This document shows, piece after piece, positions 33,857-42,658 of a stretch of DNA of 64,000 nt. Source of the DNA: a bacterium (GTDB lineage Bacteria; Desulfobacterota; Binatia; Binatales; Binataceae); the NCBI GenBank assembly GCA_014896235.1, contig JADBKU010000030.1, forward strand, positions 41,845 through 105,844, read 5' to 3'. The notes below the pieces were generated by a model. It saw nothing but the letters and a program-made list of their open reading frames with translations. It was not told the origin of the DNA and made no database searches. How positions within the stretch are numbered: position 1 is the first letter of the stretch; every line of letters begins with the position of its first letter. The position numbers and the translations under genes are program-made.

Positions 33857-34000
33857 TCAGTCGGACGACGGAAGCGGCTTGGCCTCTTTCAATTTCATTT
33901 CGCCCTCGCAGCACTCGAGAGCGCCCGAACCGGCCTTGTTGCACAGCACTTCGGTGCCGCATTTCTCGCACATGTAACGCTTGCCGAGCACGTTAGCCAT
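33857..34000 (-). CDS. Mini desulforedoxin-like (Dx) iron protein, 47 aa
   Basis: A 47-residue protein starting MANVLGKRYMCEKCGTE. Cys 11, 14, 30 and 31 give the desulforedoxin ligand set, with one extra Cys at 20. The start has a GGAGGAAACA site. It resembles the 39-residue protein at 28932 over the first 35 residues and adds an acidic, basic-mixed tail (KLKEAKPLPSSD). It sits between YgfZ and the amidohydrolase, in the same strand direction. Confidence 0.82.
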   Translation of the reverse strand: MANVLGKRYMCEKCGTEVLCNKAGSGALECCEGEMKLKEAKPLPSSD

Positions 34001-34099
34001 CGTTGTTTCCTCCATGCGGCGGGTTCAATCGTCCGGCCGCCAAACAAAATCAGACACGCCGAGTATCATTTCGGCCCTGCGGATAAAAGTCTTGAGACG

Positions 34100-35113
34100 T
34101 TATTGGAACGGCAACTCGCTCACGACGCCCGAAAACTCGCCATTGACGGCGTGAACCGCGACCATCGCGCCGGGGATCCAGGCCTGCTGATGAATAATCG
34201 CAAGGCCGATAGCGCCGAAGCGCGGCGAACGGACAATCGAGGTCAGACGGCCGACCTCCTTTTCCTGATAAATAACGGCGGCGCCGGGCGCGGGCGTGCG
34301 TTCTCCGGCAATCCTAAGCCCAAACAGTTTTTTTCTGATCCCGCCGCGCGCCGTCGCCCGCTCGATCGTTTCCTGCCCGACGTAGCATCCTTTGTTGAAC
34401 GAAATCGCGCCTTCGAGCCGCGCTTCAAGCGCGATCGTTTTTTCGTTCGTATCGATTCCGACGCGCGCGCGGCCGTTCTCGACGCGGATGAGTTCGAGCG
34501 TCTCGGGCGTCACGCGAGCCGCCTCCGGCCGGTCTTTGGCGTCGAGGATTCTCGCCAATAGATCGTCAATTATCGTGCGTGAGGCGATTATCGAATAGGC
34601 TTGCGTACCGTTGCGCGGCAGATTCGCGATAGTCATCCCGTCCGCCGCCATGTGCCGCCATTCCGTCAGGTCCGCAACGCCGCTGTCCGCGATCGCCGCC
34701 GCGGCTCGTGCGGAGAGCGGTCCTTCGAGGTCGAGCACTGCCATCTCGCCGAGCGTCTCGAACTCGACGTCGTCGGCGACCAGCAGGCGTTCCAGATGAT
34801 CTCGGGCGGCCGGCCACAGCCGGCGATCGATTTCGATCAGCAGCGCATCAGGCGCGGCGTACAGGAAAAGATCGGCGATCAAATGGGCGCGTTCGTTGAG
34901 AATCAGCGCCGGGGCGACCGATCCCGCCGCGAGGCTTTTTACGTCCTGCGAGCACATCCCGTGCATGAACGCGACCCGATCGCTTCCGATCACGCGAATC
35001 AACAGCCGATCGGCAAGCGGTACGATTCCCGCGCCGTTGCGCAGAGCAAAATACTCGGCGTCGATCTGAGACTCCGGGAGTGCGTTCAAGGCGCCTTGCT
35101 CCAGCGAACTCAC
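34100..35113 (-). CDS. ygfZ: YgfZ/GcvT-domain folate-binding protein
   Basis: A 337-residue protein of the YgfZ (IbaG/CAF17-like) family. The signature FNKGCYVGQETIERATARGG contains K-G-C-Y-x-G-Q-E with the conserved Cys. Upstream the GcvT-like fold is shown by VAFMHGMCSQDVKSL. Family members bind tetrahydrofolate and help maturation or repair of certain iron-sulfur proteins. The divergent gene at 35323 shares a 210-base intergenic region. Proximity to a mini Fe protein at 34000 is noted, without further proof of a link. Confidence 0.93.
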   Translation of the reverse strand: MSSLEQGALNALPESQIDAEYFALRNGAGIVPLADRLLIRVIGSDRVAFMHGMCSQDVKSLAAGSVAPALILNERAHLIADLFLYAAPDALLIEIDRRLWPAARDHLERLLVADDVEFETLGEMAVLDLEGPLSARAAAAIADSGVADLTEWRHMAADGMTIANLPRNGTQAYSIIASRTIIDDLLARILDAKDRPEAARVTPETLELIRVENGRARVGIDTNEKTIALEARLEGAISFNKGCYVGQETIERATARGGIRKKLFGLRIAGERTPAPGAAVIYQEKEVGRLTSIVRSPRFGAIGLAIIHQQAWIPGAMVAVHAVNGEFSGVVSELPFQ

Positions 35114-35292
35114 GTGAGGGAATTTCCGGCTTGCGAGAATAATGGCTGCGTCTAAAAAAATAACAGATTCGGCGCGTTCGCCACAACTCCGCCCGCGGCG
35201 ATCGCGCGGCCTGGATTAGCCGCCGAGACGTTGGAGCCTGCGCGCTTCCGATTCGCTAGGGAGGGTCTTATAACGATCGTAAAAATTTGACG

Positions 35293-35298
35293 TATAAT
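35293..35298 (+). promoter_or_regulatory. Consensus TATAAT -10 box upstream of the repeat protein
   Basis: TATAAT at 35293-35298 lies in an AT-rich island between ygfZ and the repeat protein. No convincing -35 hexamer is placed 17 bases before it; TTATAA at 35268 is 19 bases away. A start near 35305 gives a short leader to ATG 35323 with an AGGA site, which argues against the TTG at 35287 as the start codon. Confidence 0.45.
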
Positions 35299-35322
35299 CA
35301 TCTGGTCAGGAAGATTTTGGGG

Positions 35323-37341
35323 ATGCGACCAGGACCGGCATCGCGCGGGCGGAATATTTCCGCGCACGCAAGGCGGCGAGCCGCCCCGCGCCGCTTGCGG
35401 GCCGCGTGGGTCGCCGCGATTCTGCTTGCCGCCGTATGCGCTTATGCCGTGACGCCCGCCCGGCAGGCCGCTGCGATTAGCGATCAGGCGTTCGCGATGC
35501 TTGCCGGTTTGAATGCGGCGAGCGGCGGCGCGTCGAATCCCGCGGTCGGGCCGATGGCGATATTTGCCGGAGACGCGCAGGCGCTCAGTCATGCGTTGGC
35601 GACCGGCGACGGGTCGTCGGCCGCGTCCGCGATGGCGTCGCTGGAGGCCGATGAGAAATCCGTCGATGCCGCCGCCGGGCGCCATCCGCACGGCTTCGAC
35701 ACGAATCAATGGAATGCGATCAAGCGGCAAATGACCGCGCTGGAAGCCGCCGTTCCATCAGCCGCCGCCGCGCCACGCGGCGCGCCTGCGCCCATTACGC
35801 CGCCGCCGATCGCGCCTGCGAGCGCCGGCGCCGCGGAAAAGCCGATGACCGATTCCGCGTCCGGATTGGCGCCGCACGGCGCGCCGCAAGTCGTGATCGA
35901 ATCGCGCAGTCTCGACGGCGATACGGTGCGCATCAAAGGCTACATGGAAGGCTCCGATCTGACGAGCGCGGGGCTGTTCGAGAACGGCCGCGAGGTGCGC
36001 GCCTTTCATATCGGCAAAGTCGCGGGCGAGGAACGCGTCAACTTCGATCTCGGGCTGGGCAATCCTTCTTCAACGACCACGATCAGAGTTTTCGATTCGG
36101 CAGGCCGGATGGGCGAAGCGTCCGTACTTGAGCCTGGCTCGGGCGGCGCGGCGCCCCCGGCTGCGGCGTCAGCGGCCGCGGTCGCGCGAGAGGCGTCGAA
36201 TGAGCCGGAAATTCCCGCGATGCGCCCGCCGAACGCGCCGACCGAAGAAGCCGGCGTCGAGGTCGATCGCAATTCTCCGAATTCCGCGGCGGGCAATCTG
36301 GCGGTGATTCCCTCGCATGGCGCGCCGCGGCCGTCGCCATCGAAGCGCCATACGATGGCGAGCCGGCTGGCGGATTTCCATATCGACGTTATCGCTGTGA
36401 ATCAGGTCCAAACGCAGCCGCCCATCTATGAAATCATCGGGCAGATTGAAGGGCGGGGCGTGAACCGCGCGGGAATTTATATCAATGGCCGCCTCGTCCA
36501 TCGGATCCCGGTTGCCAGCGGCGCGCCGTTGAACAGCTTCGATCAGCGCTTCACGCTCGAAGGCGGCGCCCCGACGATCCGCGCCTATGCGATGGGCGAC
36601 CGATTTATCGAAACGCCGGTCGATCTGGGCAATTCGCTCGCGTCGGCCGAACCGATGCCGCCAGCCGCCGCCGCGCCGATGACCGGCGGAGCCATGCTCG
36701 GCGGAGCGCCCGTCATGGCCGCAGGCATCGCCATTCAAATCGCCGCCGTCGGCTCAATCTCGCCGACGCAGTCGGTCGTGTCCGGCGTGATTTCCGGCAA
36801 GCACATCGTCAGCGCCGGGCTTTATCAGAATGGGATGCTGGTGCAGGCGATTCCGGTCCGCCACGGAATCGGCGCGATGATCGGTTCGCTCCTGCCCGGC
36901 TCGTCGAACAACGTGAATTTCAACGTCCGGTTCGATCCGCAAGCCGGACCGGCGACGATCCGCGCCTACTCCGGCAAGGGCATCTACGCCGAACAGCCGG
37001 TCGTCGCGGGCGCCACGAATAATCCCTACGCCGGCGGAACGACGACTTACGGCGGTTCGTATTCCTACAGCGCGCCGCCCGTCGTAATGATGCCGTACAG
37101 CGGCTACGGCATGTCGCCCTATGGAATGAGTCCCTACGGCTACGGGACATCGCCGTACGGAATGAGCCCTTATGGGTACGGTATGTCGCCGTATGGAACG
37201 TATGCGCCGGCGATGCCGCCGAACGGCGTGTATGCGAATCCCGGCGCGGCCAGTCCGTATGCGGGCGGAACTTTCGGCGCGCCGCCCATCAATCCTTACG
37301 CCCCGCCGACCAATCCGTTCAGCGGCCCGCCCGTCCGCTAA
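35323..37341 (+). CDS. Secreted or membrane-anchored protein with three repeated beta-domains and a Tyr/Pro/Gly tail
   Basis: A 672-residue protein. The Arg-rich N terminus and hydrophobic WVAAILLAAVCAYAV (about residues 29-43) form a signal or anchor. Three similar domains of about 80-90 residues lie near 188-270, 350-437 and 470-562. Each has a strand then SAGLFENGREV, RAGIYINGRLV or SAGLYQNGMLV, and ends TTIRVFDSAG, PTIRAYAMGD or ATIRAYSGKG. Pro/Ala linkers join them. The tail is a Gly-Tyr-Ser-Pro repeat followed by Asn-Pro-Tyr/Phe motifs. I recognise no named domain; a beta-sandwich surface protein is the inference. It precedes efp by 83 bases. Confidence 0.8.
   Translation: MRPGPASRGRNISAHARRRAAPRRLRAAWVAAILLAAVCAYAVTPARQAAAISDQAFAMLAGLNAASGGASNPAVGPMAIFAGDAQALSHALATGDGSSAASAMASLEADEKSVDAAAGRHPHGFDTNQWNAIKRQMTALEAAVPSAAAAPRGAPAPITPPPIAPASAGAAEKPMTDSASGLAPHGAPQVVIESRSLDGDTVRIKGYMEGSDLTSAGLFENGREVRAFHIGKVAGEERVNFDLGLGNPSSTTTIRVFDSAGRMGEASVLEPGSGGAAPPAAASAAAVAREASNEPEIPAMRPPNAPTEEAGVEVDRNSPNSAAGNLAVIPSHGAPRPSPSKRHTMASRLADFHIDVIAVNQVQTQPPIYEIIGQIEGRGVNRAGIYINGRLVHRIPVASGAPLNSFDQRFTLEGGAPTIRAYAMGDRFIETPVDLGNSLASAEPMPPAAAAPMTGGAMLGGAPVMAAGIAIQIAAVGSISPTQSVVSGVISGKHIVSAGLYQNGMLVQAIPVRHGIGAMIGSLLPGSSNNVNFNVRFDPQAGPATIRAYSGKGIYAEQPVVAGATNNPYAGGTTTYGGSYSYSAPPVVMMPYSGYGMSPYGMSPYGYGTSPYGMSPYGYGMSPYGTYAPAMPPNGVYANPGAASPYAGGTFGAPPINPYAPPTNPFSGPPVR
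37102..37209 (+). repeat. Tandem 36-base (12-residue) repeat, three units
   Basis: Within the repeat protein three units of 36 bases encode GYGMSPYGMSPY, GYGTSPYGMSPY and the degenerate GYGMSPYGTYAP. Units differ mostly at third codon positions, so selection keeps the peptide. Such Tyr/Gly/Pro-rich tails are often flexible, cell-surface or wall-interacting. Confidence 0.85.
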
Positions 37342-37424
37342 TTCTACGTCAAGTCCCGGTTGCGGCGGCGGGCGCGGTTGGATTATTATCTAAAGTTTAC
37401 AGCCAATCCGAGAGAACAAGCATT

Positions 37425-37988
37425 ATGTTGATTCAGGCGACGCAGCTACGGCCCGGAATGGTGCTCGAATACAATGGCGGCCTCTGGCGCGTGATGACCA
37501 TCCAGCACATCACCCCCGGCAACTGGCGCGGGATGGTGCAGACCAAGCTGCGCAATATCCAGACCGGATCGCAGACTGAAAACCGCTTCCGCTCCGAAGA
37601 TCGCGTCGAGCGGGTCATCCTCGACCAGGTTGAAATGGAATTCCTCTATCAGGAGGGCAACGATTTCCATTTCATGAACACCGAGACATACGATCAGATC
37701 ACGCTGCCCAAGGATTTGATCGAGGACGTCGCCGGATACCTGACGCCGAACCTGAAGGTTGAAGTCGAGTTTCACAACAGCACGCCGCTCAATGTGACGC
37801 CGCCGAAGACCGTTACGATGCGCGTGGTCGAGACCGACCCCGGCATCAAGACCGCGGCGGTCACCAACACGCTCAAGCCGGCCAAGCTCGAAACCGGGTT
37901 GGTCGTGCAGGTGCCGCATTTCGTGGCCGAGGGCGACCTGATTACGATCAACACCGAGAACAACGAGTATCTTTCGCGTTCGAAGTGA
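37425..37988 (+). CDS. efp: Elongation factor P with atypical tip loop
   Basis: A 187-residue EF-P, which enters the ribosomal E site and relieves stalls at polyproline. The three-domain pattern is intact: N-terminal KOW-like LIQATQLRPGMVLEYNGGLW, a middle OB domain, and the C-terminal AVTNTLKPAKLETGLVVQVP signature. The tip loop reads ITPGNWRGMVQTKLRN; the position of the modified Lys or Arg (PGKG or PGRG types) is Asn. So beta-lysylation by EpmA or rhamnosylation by EarP is not expected here. The adjacent repeat protein is itself Pro-rich, a possible client (inference). Confidence 0.96.
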   Translation: MLIQATQLRPGMVLEYNGGLWRVMTIQHITPGNWRGMVQTKLRNIQTGSQTENRFRSEDRVERVILDQVEMEFLYQEGNDFHFMNTETYDQITLPKDLIEDVAGYLTPNLKVEVEFHNSTPLNVTPPKTVTMRVVETDPGIKTAAVTNTLKPAKLETGLVVQVPHFVAEGDLITINTENNEYLSRSK

Positions 37989-38025
37989 CGCGATCCGCGC
38001 GGCGCCCGCCGCCAAGCAAGCGCCC

Positions 38026-39216
38026 GTGAACGATCGCGGCCATACCGCACGCCGCCGTCCGGTATCCAAACCGCACGCGCCGCGACCGCTACGCGGCGAA
38101 ATCCGTTTCGGCCCCAATCTCTATCTCGCCCAGACCCATCCTGGACTCGAAGGCATTCTCTGGGCGGAAATTGAAAAGCGCCTCGGCCCCGCCGGCGCGC
38201 GCGAAAGCGCCCGCCGCACGATCGGCGATCGCGCCGGCGCGACGATTTTTCACGCCGAAAAAATCGATCCGCTGCGCGCGCTGCGCACGGCCGAAGACCT
38301 TTTCGCGCTGATCGGCTACCGCCGTTGGGCCGAAGCTCCCGAAGCTCCGGCGCGTTCCGGCGCGGCGCTCGAACGCATCCGCGCGGCGACCCATCGCGCC
38401 CGTTTTATCGAAGAAGCCTTGGCCGCGCGCGAGCGCATCGCTCCAGGCGGCCGGACGGGCAAGCGGATTCGTTTTCGCGTCGTCGCGCGGATGGCCGGCG
38501 AGCACGGGTTTCGCCGCCTCGATTTGCGGCGCGTGGTCGAAAACGCGATGGCCGATCGCGGCGATCATGCCTGGCGCGCGGCCGGCGACGACAGCGCAGC
38601 CGACGTCGAGCTGTGGGCCACGATGCTGCCGGGCGAATTCATGCTCGCGCTGCGGCTGAGCGACGACCGGATGCGCCATCGCGAGTACAAGTCCGCGCAC
38701 ATTCCCGGTTCGCTGCGTCCGGCGGTCGCGGCGGCGATGGCATGGTTGTCGGAGCCGCGGGATGACGACGTGATGCTCGATCCGTTCTGCGGCGCCGGAA
38801 CGATTTTGATCGAGCGCGCCCATCTCGGGCGTTACGCCAGGCTGCTCGGCGGCGACAGCGACCCGCACGCGCTTGCCGCCGCGCGCGAAAATATCGGGCC
38901 GCGCCATCAGCCGCTGGAGCTGCGCGAATGGAACGCCGCCGCGTTGCCGCTCGCGCGCGCCTCCGTGACCACGGTCGTGACCAATCTGCCATGGGGCGCG
39001 CGGCATGGCTCGCACGAGGAAAATCGCGCGCTTTATCCGCGCGCGATCGCCGAAATTCGCCGCGTCGCCGTGCCGGGAGCGAAGCTCGTGATGCTCACCG
39101 CCGAGACGCGCCTGATGGAACGGACGCTGCGCGCCGAAGGTCTGCGTCCCGAGCGGATTATGCGCGTTTCGATTCTCGGCGCGCCGGCCGCGATCTATGT
39201 GGTGCGCAACGTTTGA
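38026..39216 (+). CDS. THUMP-domain RNA methyltransferase (Trm14/TrmN or RlmL-N type)
   Basis: A 396-residue protein starting with GTG 38026. The N-terminal region (TLPGLE-like THPGLEGILWAEIEK) is a ferredoxin-like plus THUMP RNA-binding module. The methyltransferase part has motif I DPFCGAGTILIERA, and the NLPWGARHG tetrad (N-L-P-W) expected of N2-guanine methyltransferases. Trm14/TrmN methylates G6 of tRNA; RlmL modifies 23S rRNA but is larger. It follows efp by 37 bases. Confidence 0.88.
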   Translation: MNDRGHTARRRPVSKPHAPRPLRGEIRFGPNLYLAQTHPGLEGILWAEIEKRLGPAGARESARRTIGDRAGATIFHAEKIDPLRALRTAEDLFALIGYRRWAEAPEAPARSGAALERIRAATHRARFIEEALAARERIAPGGRTGKRIRFRVVARMAGEHGFRRLDLRRVVENAMADRGDHAWRAAGDDSAADVELWATMLPGEFMLALRLSDDRMRHREYKSAHIPGSLRPAVAAAMAWLSEPRDDDVMLDPFCGAGTILIERAHLGRYARLLGGDSDPHALAAARENIGPRHQPLELREWNAAALPLARASVTTVVTNLPWGARHGSHEENRALYPRAIAEIRRVAVPGAKLVMLTAETRLMERTLRAEGLRPERIMRVSILGAPAAIYVVRNV

Positions 39217-39348
39217 TTGCGGGCGATGGATGGCCGGGTCAGGTCCGTCAATGACGGCGGAAATTATCGCCGGCAGAAACTCGGCGCCGGCGCCGGAAAC
39301 GGCCAGCGCGAGCGGCGGGTGCGAAAAGCGGGGCCGGGATGCGGGCGG

Positions 39349-40128
39349 TCACTCGCGCTCGATCAGATAAGTCGCGCTGGCGCGGACGGTGCGAATCGTA
39401 TCGCCGTCGCGCGTCATCTTGAGGCCGGCGCGATCGCCCTCCGCCGCTTCTTCCATCAGCGCGCGCAGCTGCGCGGCGCGCTCCGGCGGCGTGCGATTGA
39501 ACGAAATCCAGTCGTCGAAGCTGGCGCGGGTTTCGCGCACGATTTTCATCGCGATGCGAAAACCCTCCGCCGCGAACATCGTCTCGAACTCGCCGGGCGG
39601 CAGCGCGCGCGCGTGGGTCGGATCGCTCAGCCGCTCCATCCGGTTGTGAAGCTCGGACTTTTCCGGATCGTCCGCGCTCAACAGATCGGCGATCAGCATC
39701 CAGCCGCGATCTCCCACCACGCGCGCCATCTCGGCGAAGACCCGCTTCGGATTGACGAAATGGTGGAACGAAAAGCGGCAGATCGCGCCGTTGACCCCGC
39801 CCGACCTGAGCGGCATCCGCTCGAACTCGCCGACGATAAATTCGGCGTTCGCCACGCCGCGCGCATCCGCTTCGGCGCGCGCCCGCGCCAGGGCGTCGTC
39901 GGCGAAGTCGATTCCGATCGCGGCGCGGCAGCGCTCGGCGAAGGCGAAGGTCGCGGCGCCGGGTCCGCACGCGACGTCGAGCACGATATCGTCGCGGCTC
40001 GCGCCGGCGGTCGAAACCATGAAGGCGACGAACTTGCGGTCTCCCGGAGATTCTGACGGAGCGTAAGCCGAAGGCTGGCGGCGGAATTGCGCGAGCAGGG
40101 CGGGGCTGGTCCAGATCGATTCGCTCAT
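39349..40128 (-). CDS. Class I SAM-dependent methyltransferase (UbiE/Methyltransf_11-like)
   Basis: A 259-residue enzyme. Motif I VLDVACGPGAATFAF, motif II IGIDFADDALARAR, the acidic FERMPLRSGGVNGAICRFSFHHF with an FHHF motif typical of UbiE-like proteins, and VGDRGWMLIADLLS. The C terminus carries RASFDDWISFNRTPPERAAQL. It likely methylates a small molecule such as a quinone precursor or lipid. Convergent with the THUMP gene. Confidence 0.9.
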   Translation of the reverse strand: MSESIWTSPALLAQFRRQPSAYAPSESPGDRKFVAFMVSTAGASRDDIVLDVACGPGAATFAFAERCRAAIGIDFADDALARARAEADARGVANAEFIVGEFERMPLRSGGVNGAICRFSFHHFVNPKRVFAEMARVVGDRGWMLIADLLSADDPEKSELHNRMERLSDPTHARALPPGEFETMFAAEGFRIAMKIVRETRASFDDWISFNRTPPERAAQLRALMEEAAEGDRAGLKMTRDGDTIRTVRASATYLIERE

Positions 40129-40235
40129 CGCGGCGTTTCACCTTCCAGCGCGATTGCGGCGCGGGATGGGCGCGATGTTAGCGCCGGAGGGCGGCGGAAG
40201 TCACGAAGAACGATTCCGGCTGGATTTCGTCCGGT

Positions 40236-40634
40236 TCAGCCGAGCGCGCGGGGCGCACGCTCGCGCGCCAGCGATCGCCACGGCTCGGGCAGCTCGACCT
40301 CGCGCGCGTCGGTCCAAGTGCGCTCCAGCCGGTAAAAATCGCGCGCCGGCTCAAGAAACAGATGAATCACGACGTCGGCGTAGTCGAGCACCACCCAATG
40401 CGCGTGGGCCAGCCCCTCGATCGCGAGGGGGCGCGCGCCGTCGAGCGACAGGCGCTCCTCGACGCCGCGCGCGATCGCCTGCACCTGCACGTCGGAACGG
40501 CCGGTGGCGACGATGAAATAATCGGCGATCGAGTTTAGATGTTCGACCTCAAGCACGACGAGATCGAACGCTTTTTTGTCCAACGCCGCCTCCGCGGCGG
40601 CCAGCGCTTTTTGATACGAAGTCAGTTTCGCCAT
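40236..40634 (-). CDS. rsfS: Ribosome silencing factor RsfS
   Basis: A 132-residue RsfS (Iojap). The core KAFDLVVLEVEHLNSIADYFIVATGRSDVQVQAIA and the HWVVLDYADVVIHLFLEPARDFYRLERTW block are diagnostic. It binds L14 on the 50S subunit and blocks subunit joining when nutrients are short. The C-terminal 15 residues (ELPEPWRSLARERA) are extra. It is the third gene of proA-nadD-rsfS, 46 bases after nadD. Confidence 0.96.
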   Translation of the reverse strand: MAKLTSYQKALAAAEAALDKKAFDLVVLEVEHLNSIADYFIVATGRSDVQVQAIARGVEERLSLDGARPLAIEGLAHAHWVVLDYADVVIHLFLEPARDFYRLERTWTDAREVELPEPWRSLARERAPRALG

Positions 40635-40680
40635 TTCCTCCGGAATCGATCGGCCGGGCGCGCGATCCGTCGCGGATGGA

Positions 40681-41364
40681 TCATCGTCCGGCCCGATAGA
40701 GCGCGTGGCGCTCGATATAATCGGCGACGTCGCCCGGCACGAGATAGCGAATCGACTGATGCGCCGCGATTTTCCGCCGAATTAGAGTGGCTGAAACGGG
40801 AAAGAATGTCGTAGCGACGAACGTGAGCGTATGCCCGCTTGGATTAACGAAAAAATCTTCTTTTGCAGAGTAGCCAAAGCGCTCGAGCGTCGCAAGCAGA
40901 CGCGGCTCGGGTTCGTCGGCGCGGTCGGCGGGGCGGGTATGCACGGCAAGGTTGCTGAGCCGGGTGATCTCGTCGGCCTCCTTCCAGGTTTCCAGTTCGG
41001 CGAACTGATCGCCGCCCATGATCAGAAAGAATTCCGGTTTGGCGCGCGCCGTCCTGATAAAATAACGAATCGTGTCGACCGTGTAGGACGGTCCTGAGCG
41101 CCGCACTTCGGCCTCGGACACCATGAAGTATCGATTGCCTTTGGTCGCCAGCTGGACCATCGCTAGACGATGCTCCGCCGCCGCAAGGTCTTCCCCGGAT
41201 TTGTGCGGCGGCGCCGCGGCGGGAATGAAATAGACCAAATCGAGGCCAAGCGTCTCGCGATCCTCCTCCGCGGCGCGCAGATGGCCCAGATGGATTGGAT
41301 TGAAACTTCCGCCGAACAGTCCGACTCGCATCGTCGTCGCCGCGCCGCGCGGCTCGCCGTTCAT
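40681..41364 (-). CDS. nadD: Nicotinate-mononucleotide adenylyltransferase NadD
   Basis: A 227-residue enzyme that joins NaMN and ATP in NAD synthesis. The nucleotidyltransferase signature VGLFGGSFNPIHLGHLRAA holds the HxGH motif. PAAAPPHKS, SYTVDTIRYFI, IMGGDQFAELETWKEADEI and the ISST-like FFPVSATLIRRKI follow. The ATG at 41364 has a GAGG site at good spacing; the ATG at 41331 is an alternative. It follows proA by 10 bases. Confidence 0.96.
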   Translation of the reverse strand: MNGEPRGAATTMRVGLFGGSFNPIHLGHLRAAEEDRETLGLDLVYFIPAAAPPHKSGEDLAAAEHRLAMVQLATKGNRYFMVSEAEVRRSGPSYTVDTIRYFIRTARAKPEFFLIMGGDQFAELETWKEADEITRLSNLAVHTRPADRADEPEPRLLATLERFGYSAKEDFFVNPSGHTLTFVATTFFPVSATLIRRKIAAHQSIRYLVPGDVADYIERHALYRAGR

Positions 41365-41374
41365 GCCCGCCGCC

Positions 41375-42658
41375 TCATCGGCGCACCTGGCCCTCGCCGT
41401 GGATCACGTATTTGTAGATCGTCAACTCGCGCAGTCCCATCGGTCCGCGCGCGTGCAGGCGGTTGGTTGAGATTCCGGTTTCCGCGCCGAAGCCGAATTC
41501 GAAGCCGTCGGTGAAGCGGGTCGAGGCATTGACATATACCGTCGCGGAATCGACTTCGCGCTCGAAGCGCGCGGCGGCCTCGGGATCGGCGGTGACGATC
41601 GCGTCGGCCAGGCCCGATCCGTGCCGGCCGATGAATTCGATCGCCTCGTCGAGCGAATCGACGATCTTAACCGCGAGAATCAGATCGAGGTATTCCGTAT
41701 CCCAGTCGGCTGCGGTCGCCGCGGCGCAATCCGGAATCAGCGCGCGCGCGCGATCGTCGCCGCGCAGTTCGACTCCGGCCGCGCGCATCCGCGCGGCGAT
41801 CCGCGGCAGAAAGCGCGCCGCCACGGCGGCGTGGACGATCATCGTTTCCATCGCGTTGCAGACCGACGGCCGGCTGCACTTGGCGTTGAAACAGATTTCT
41901 TCGGCCATCGCGAGATCGGCGGCGCGATCGACGTAGGTGTGGCAGATGCCGTCAAAGTGCGGCAGGATCGGCACGGCCGATCCGGCGAGCGCCTCTTTGA
42001 GCGATTTGCCGCCGCGCGGAATGATCAGGTCGATCAGTTCCGGATGCCGTTTCAGGATTTGAATCGCCTCGCGATCCGGATTGCGCACCATCGCGAGGCA
42101 CGCCGGATCGAAACCTTCGGCCTCGATCGCGGCGGCCATCAGGCGCCCCAGTTCGCGATTCGTCGCGAGCGCCTCGCGTCCTCCGCGCAGCACGACCGCG
42201 TTGCCGGCCTTGAAGCCGAGCGCGCCGGCGTCGACGGTGACGTTGGGGCGCGCCTCGTAAATAATCGCGATTACGCCGAGCGGAACCCGGACCTGCCGGA
42301 TTTCAAGTCCGTTCGGCCGCCGCCATGCCGCCATCGTCTCGCCGACCGGATCCGGCAGCGCGGCGATTTCCCCGACCCCGCGCGCGATCGCGCCGATGCG
42401 ATCGGCGTTGAGCGTCAGCCGATCGAGCATCGCGCCGGAAATTCCCGCGGCGCGTGCGTTTTCGAGATCGAGTCGATTCGCCGCGAGCAGCGCGTCGCCG
42501 GAGTCGCGCAGCGCCGCCGCCAGCCGCTCGAGCGCGGCGTTCTTGCGATCGGCCGAAGCGAGCGCCAGGCCGCGCGCGGCGCGCCGCGCCGCCGGCGCGC
42601 CGCCGGATGCTGCGCAATCTTGCGCAACTGGGCCATTTTGCTCTGCCCGGCGTGACAA
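41375..42658 (-). CDS. proA: Glutamate-5-semialdehyde dehydrogenase ProA
   Basis: A 427-residue proline-synthesis enzyme (gamma-glutamyl phosphate to semialdehyde). Characteristic stretches are PLGVIAIIYEARPNVTVDAG, GNAVVLRGGREA, LIIPRGGKSLKE and FNAKCSRPSVCNAMETMIV, with the catalytic Cys in RPSVCNA. The C-terminal GFGAETGISTNRLHARGPMGL is also diagnostic. The start is TTG 42658 with no clear ribosome site; the nearest ATG is in another frame, so the true N terminus is uncertain by up to 20 residues. First gene of proA-nadD-rsfS. Confidence 0.95.
   Translation of the reverse strand: MSRRAEQNGPVAQDCAASGGAPAARRAARGLALASADRKNAALERLAAALRDSGDALLAANRLDLENARAAGISGAMLDRLTLNADRIGAIARGVGEIAALPDPVGETMAAWRRPNGLEIRQVRVPLGVIAIIYEARPNVTVDAGALGFKAGNAVVLRGGREALATNRELGRLMAAAIEAEGFDPACLAMVRNPDREAIQILKRHPELIDLIIPRGGKSLKEALAGSAVPILPHFDGICHTYVDRAADLAMAEEICFNAKCSRPSVCNAMETMIVHAAVAARFLPRIAARMRAAGVELRGDDRARALIPDCAAATAADWDTEYLDLILAVKIVDSLDEAIEFIGRHGSGLADAIVTADPEAAARFEREVDSATVYVNASTRFTDGFEFGFGAETGISTNRLHARGPMGLRELTIYKYVIHGEGQVRR

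Noticed and set aside
35287..35322. TTG start giving a 684-residue repeat protein
   Set aside because: The TTG overlaps a TATAAT promoter element; ATG 35323 has AGGA upstream and follows the likely transcription start.
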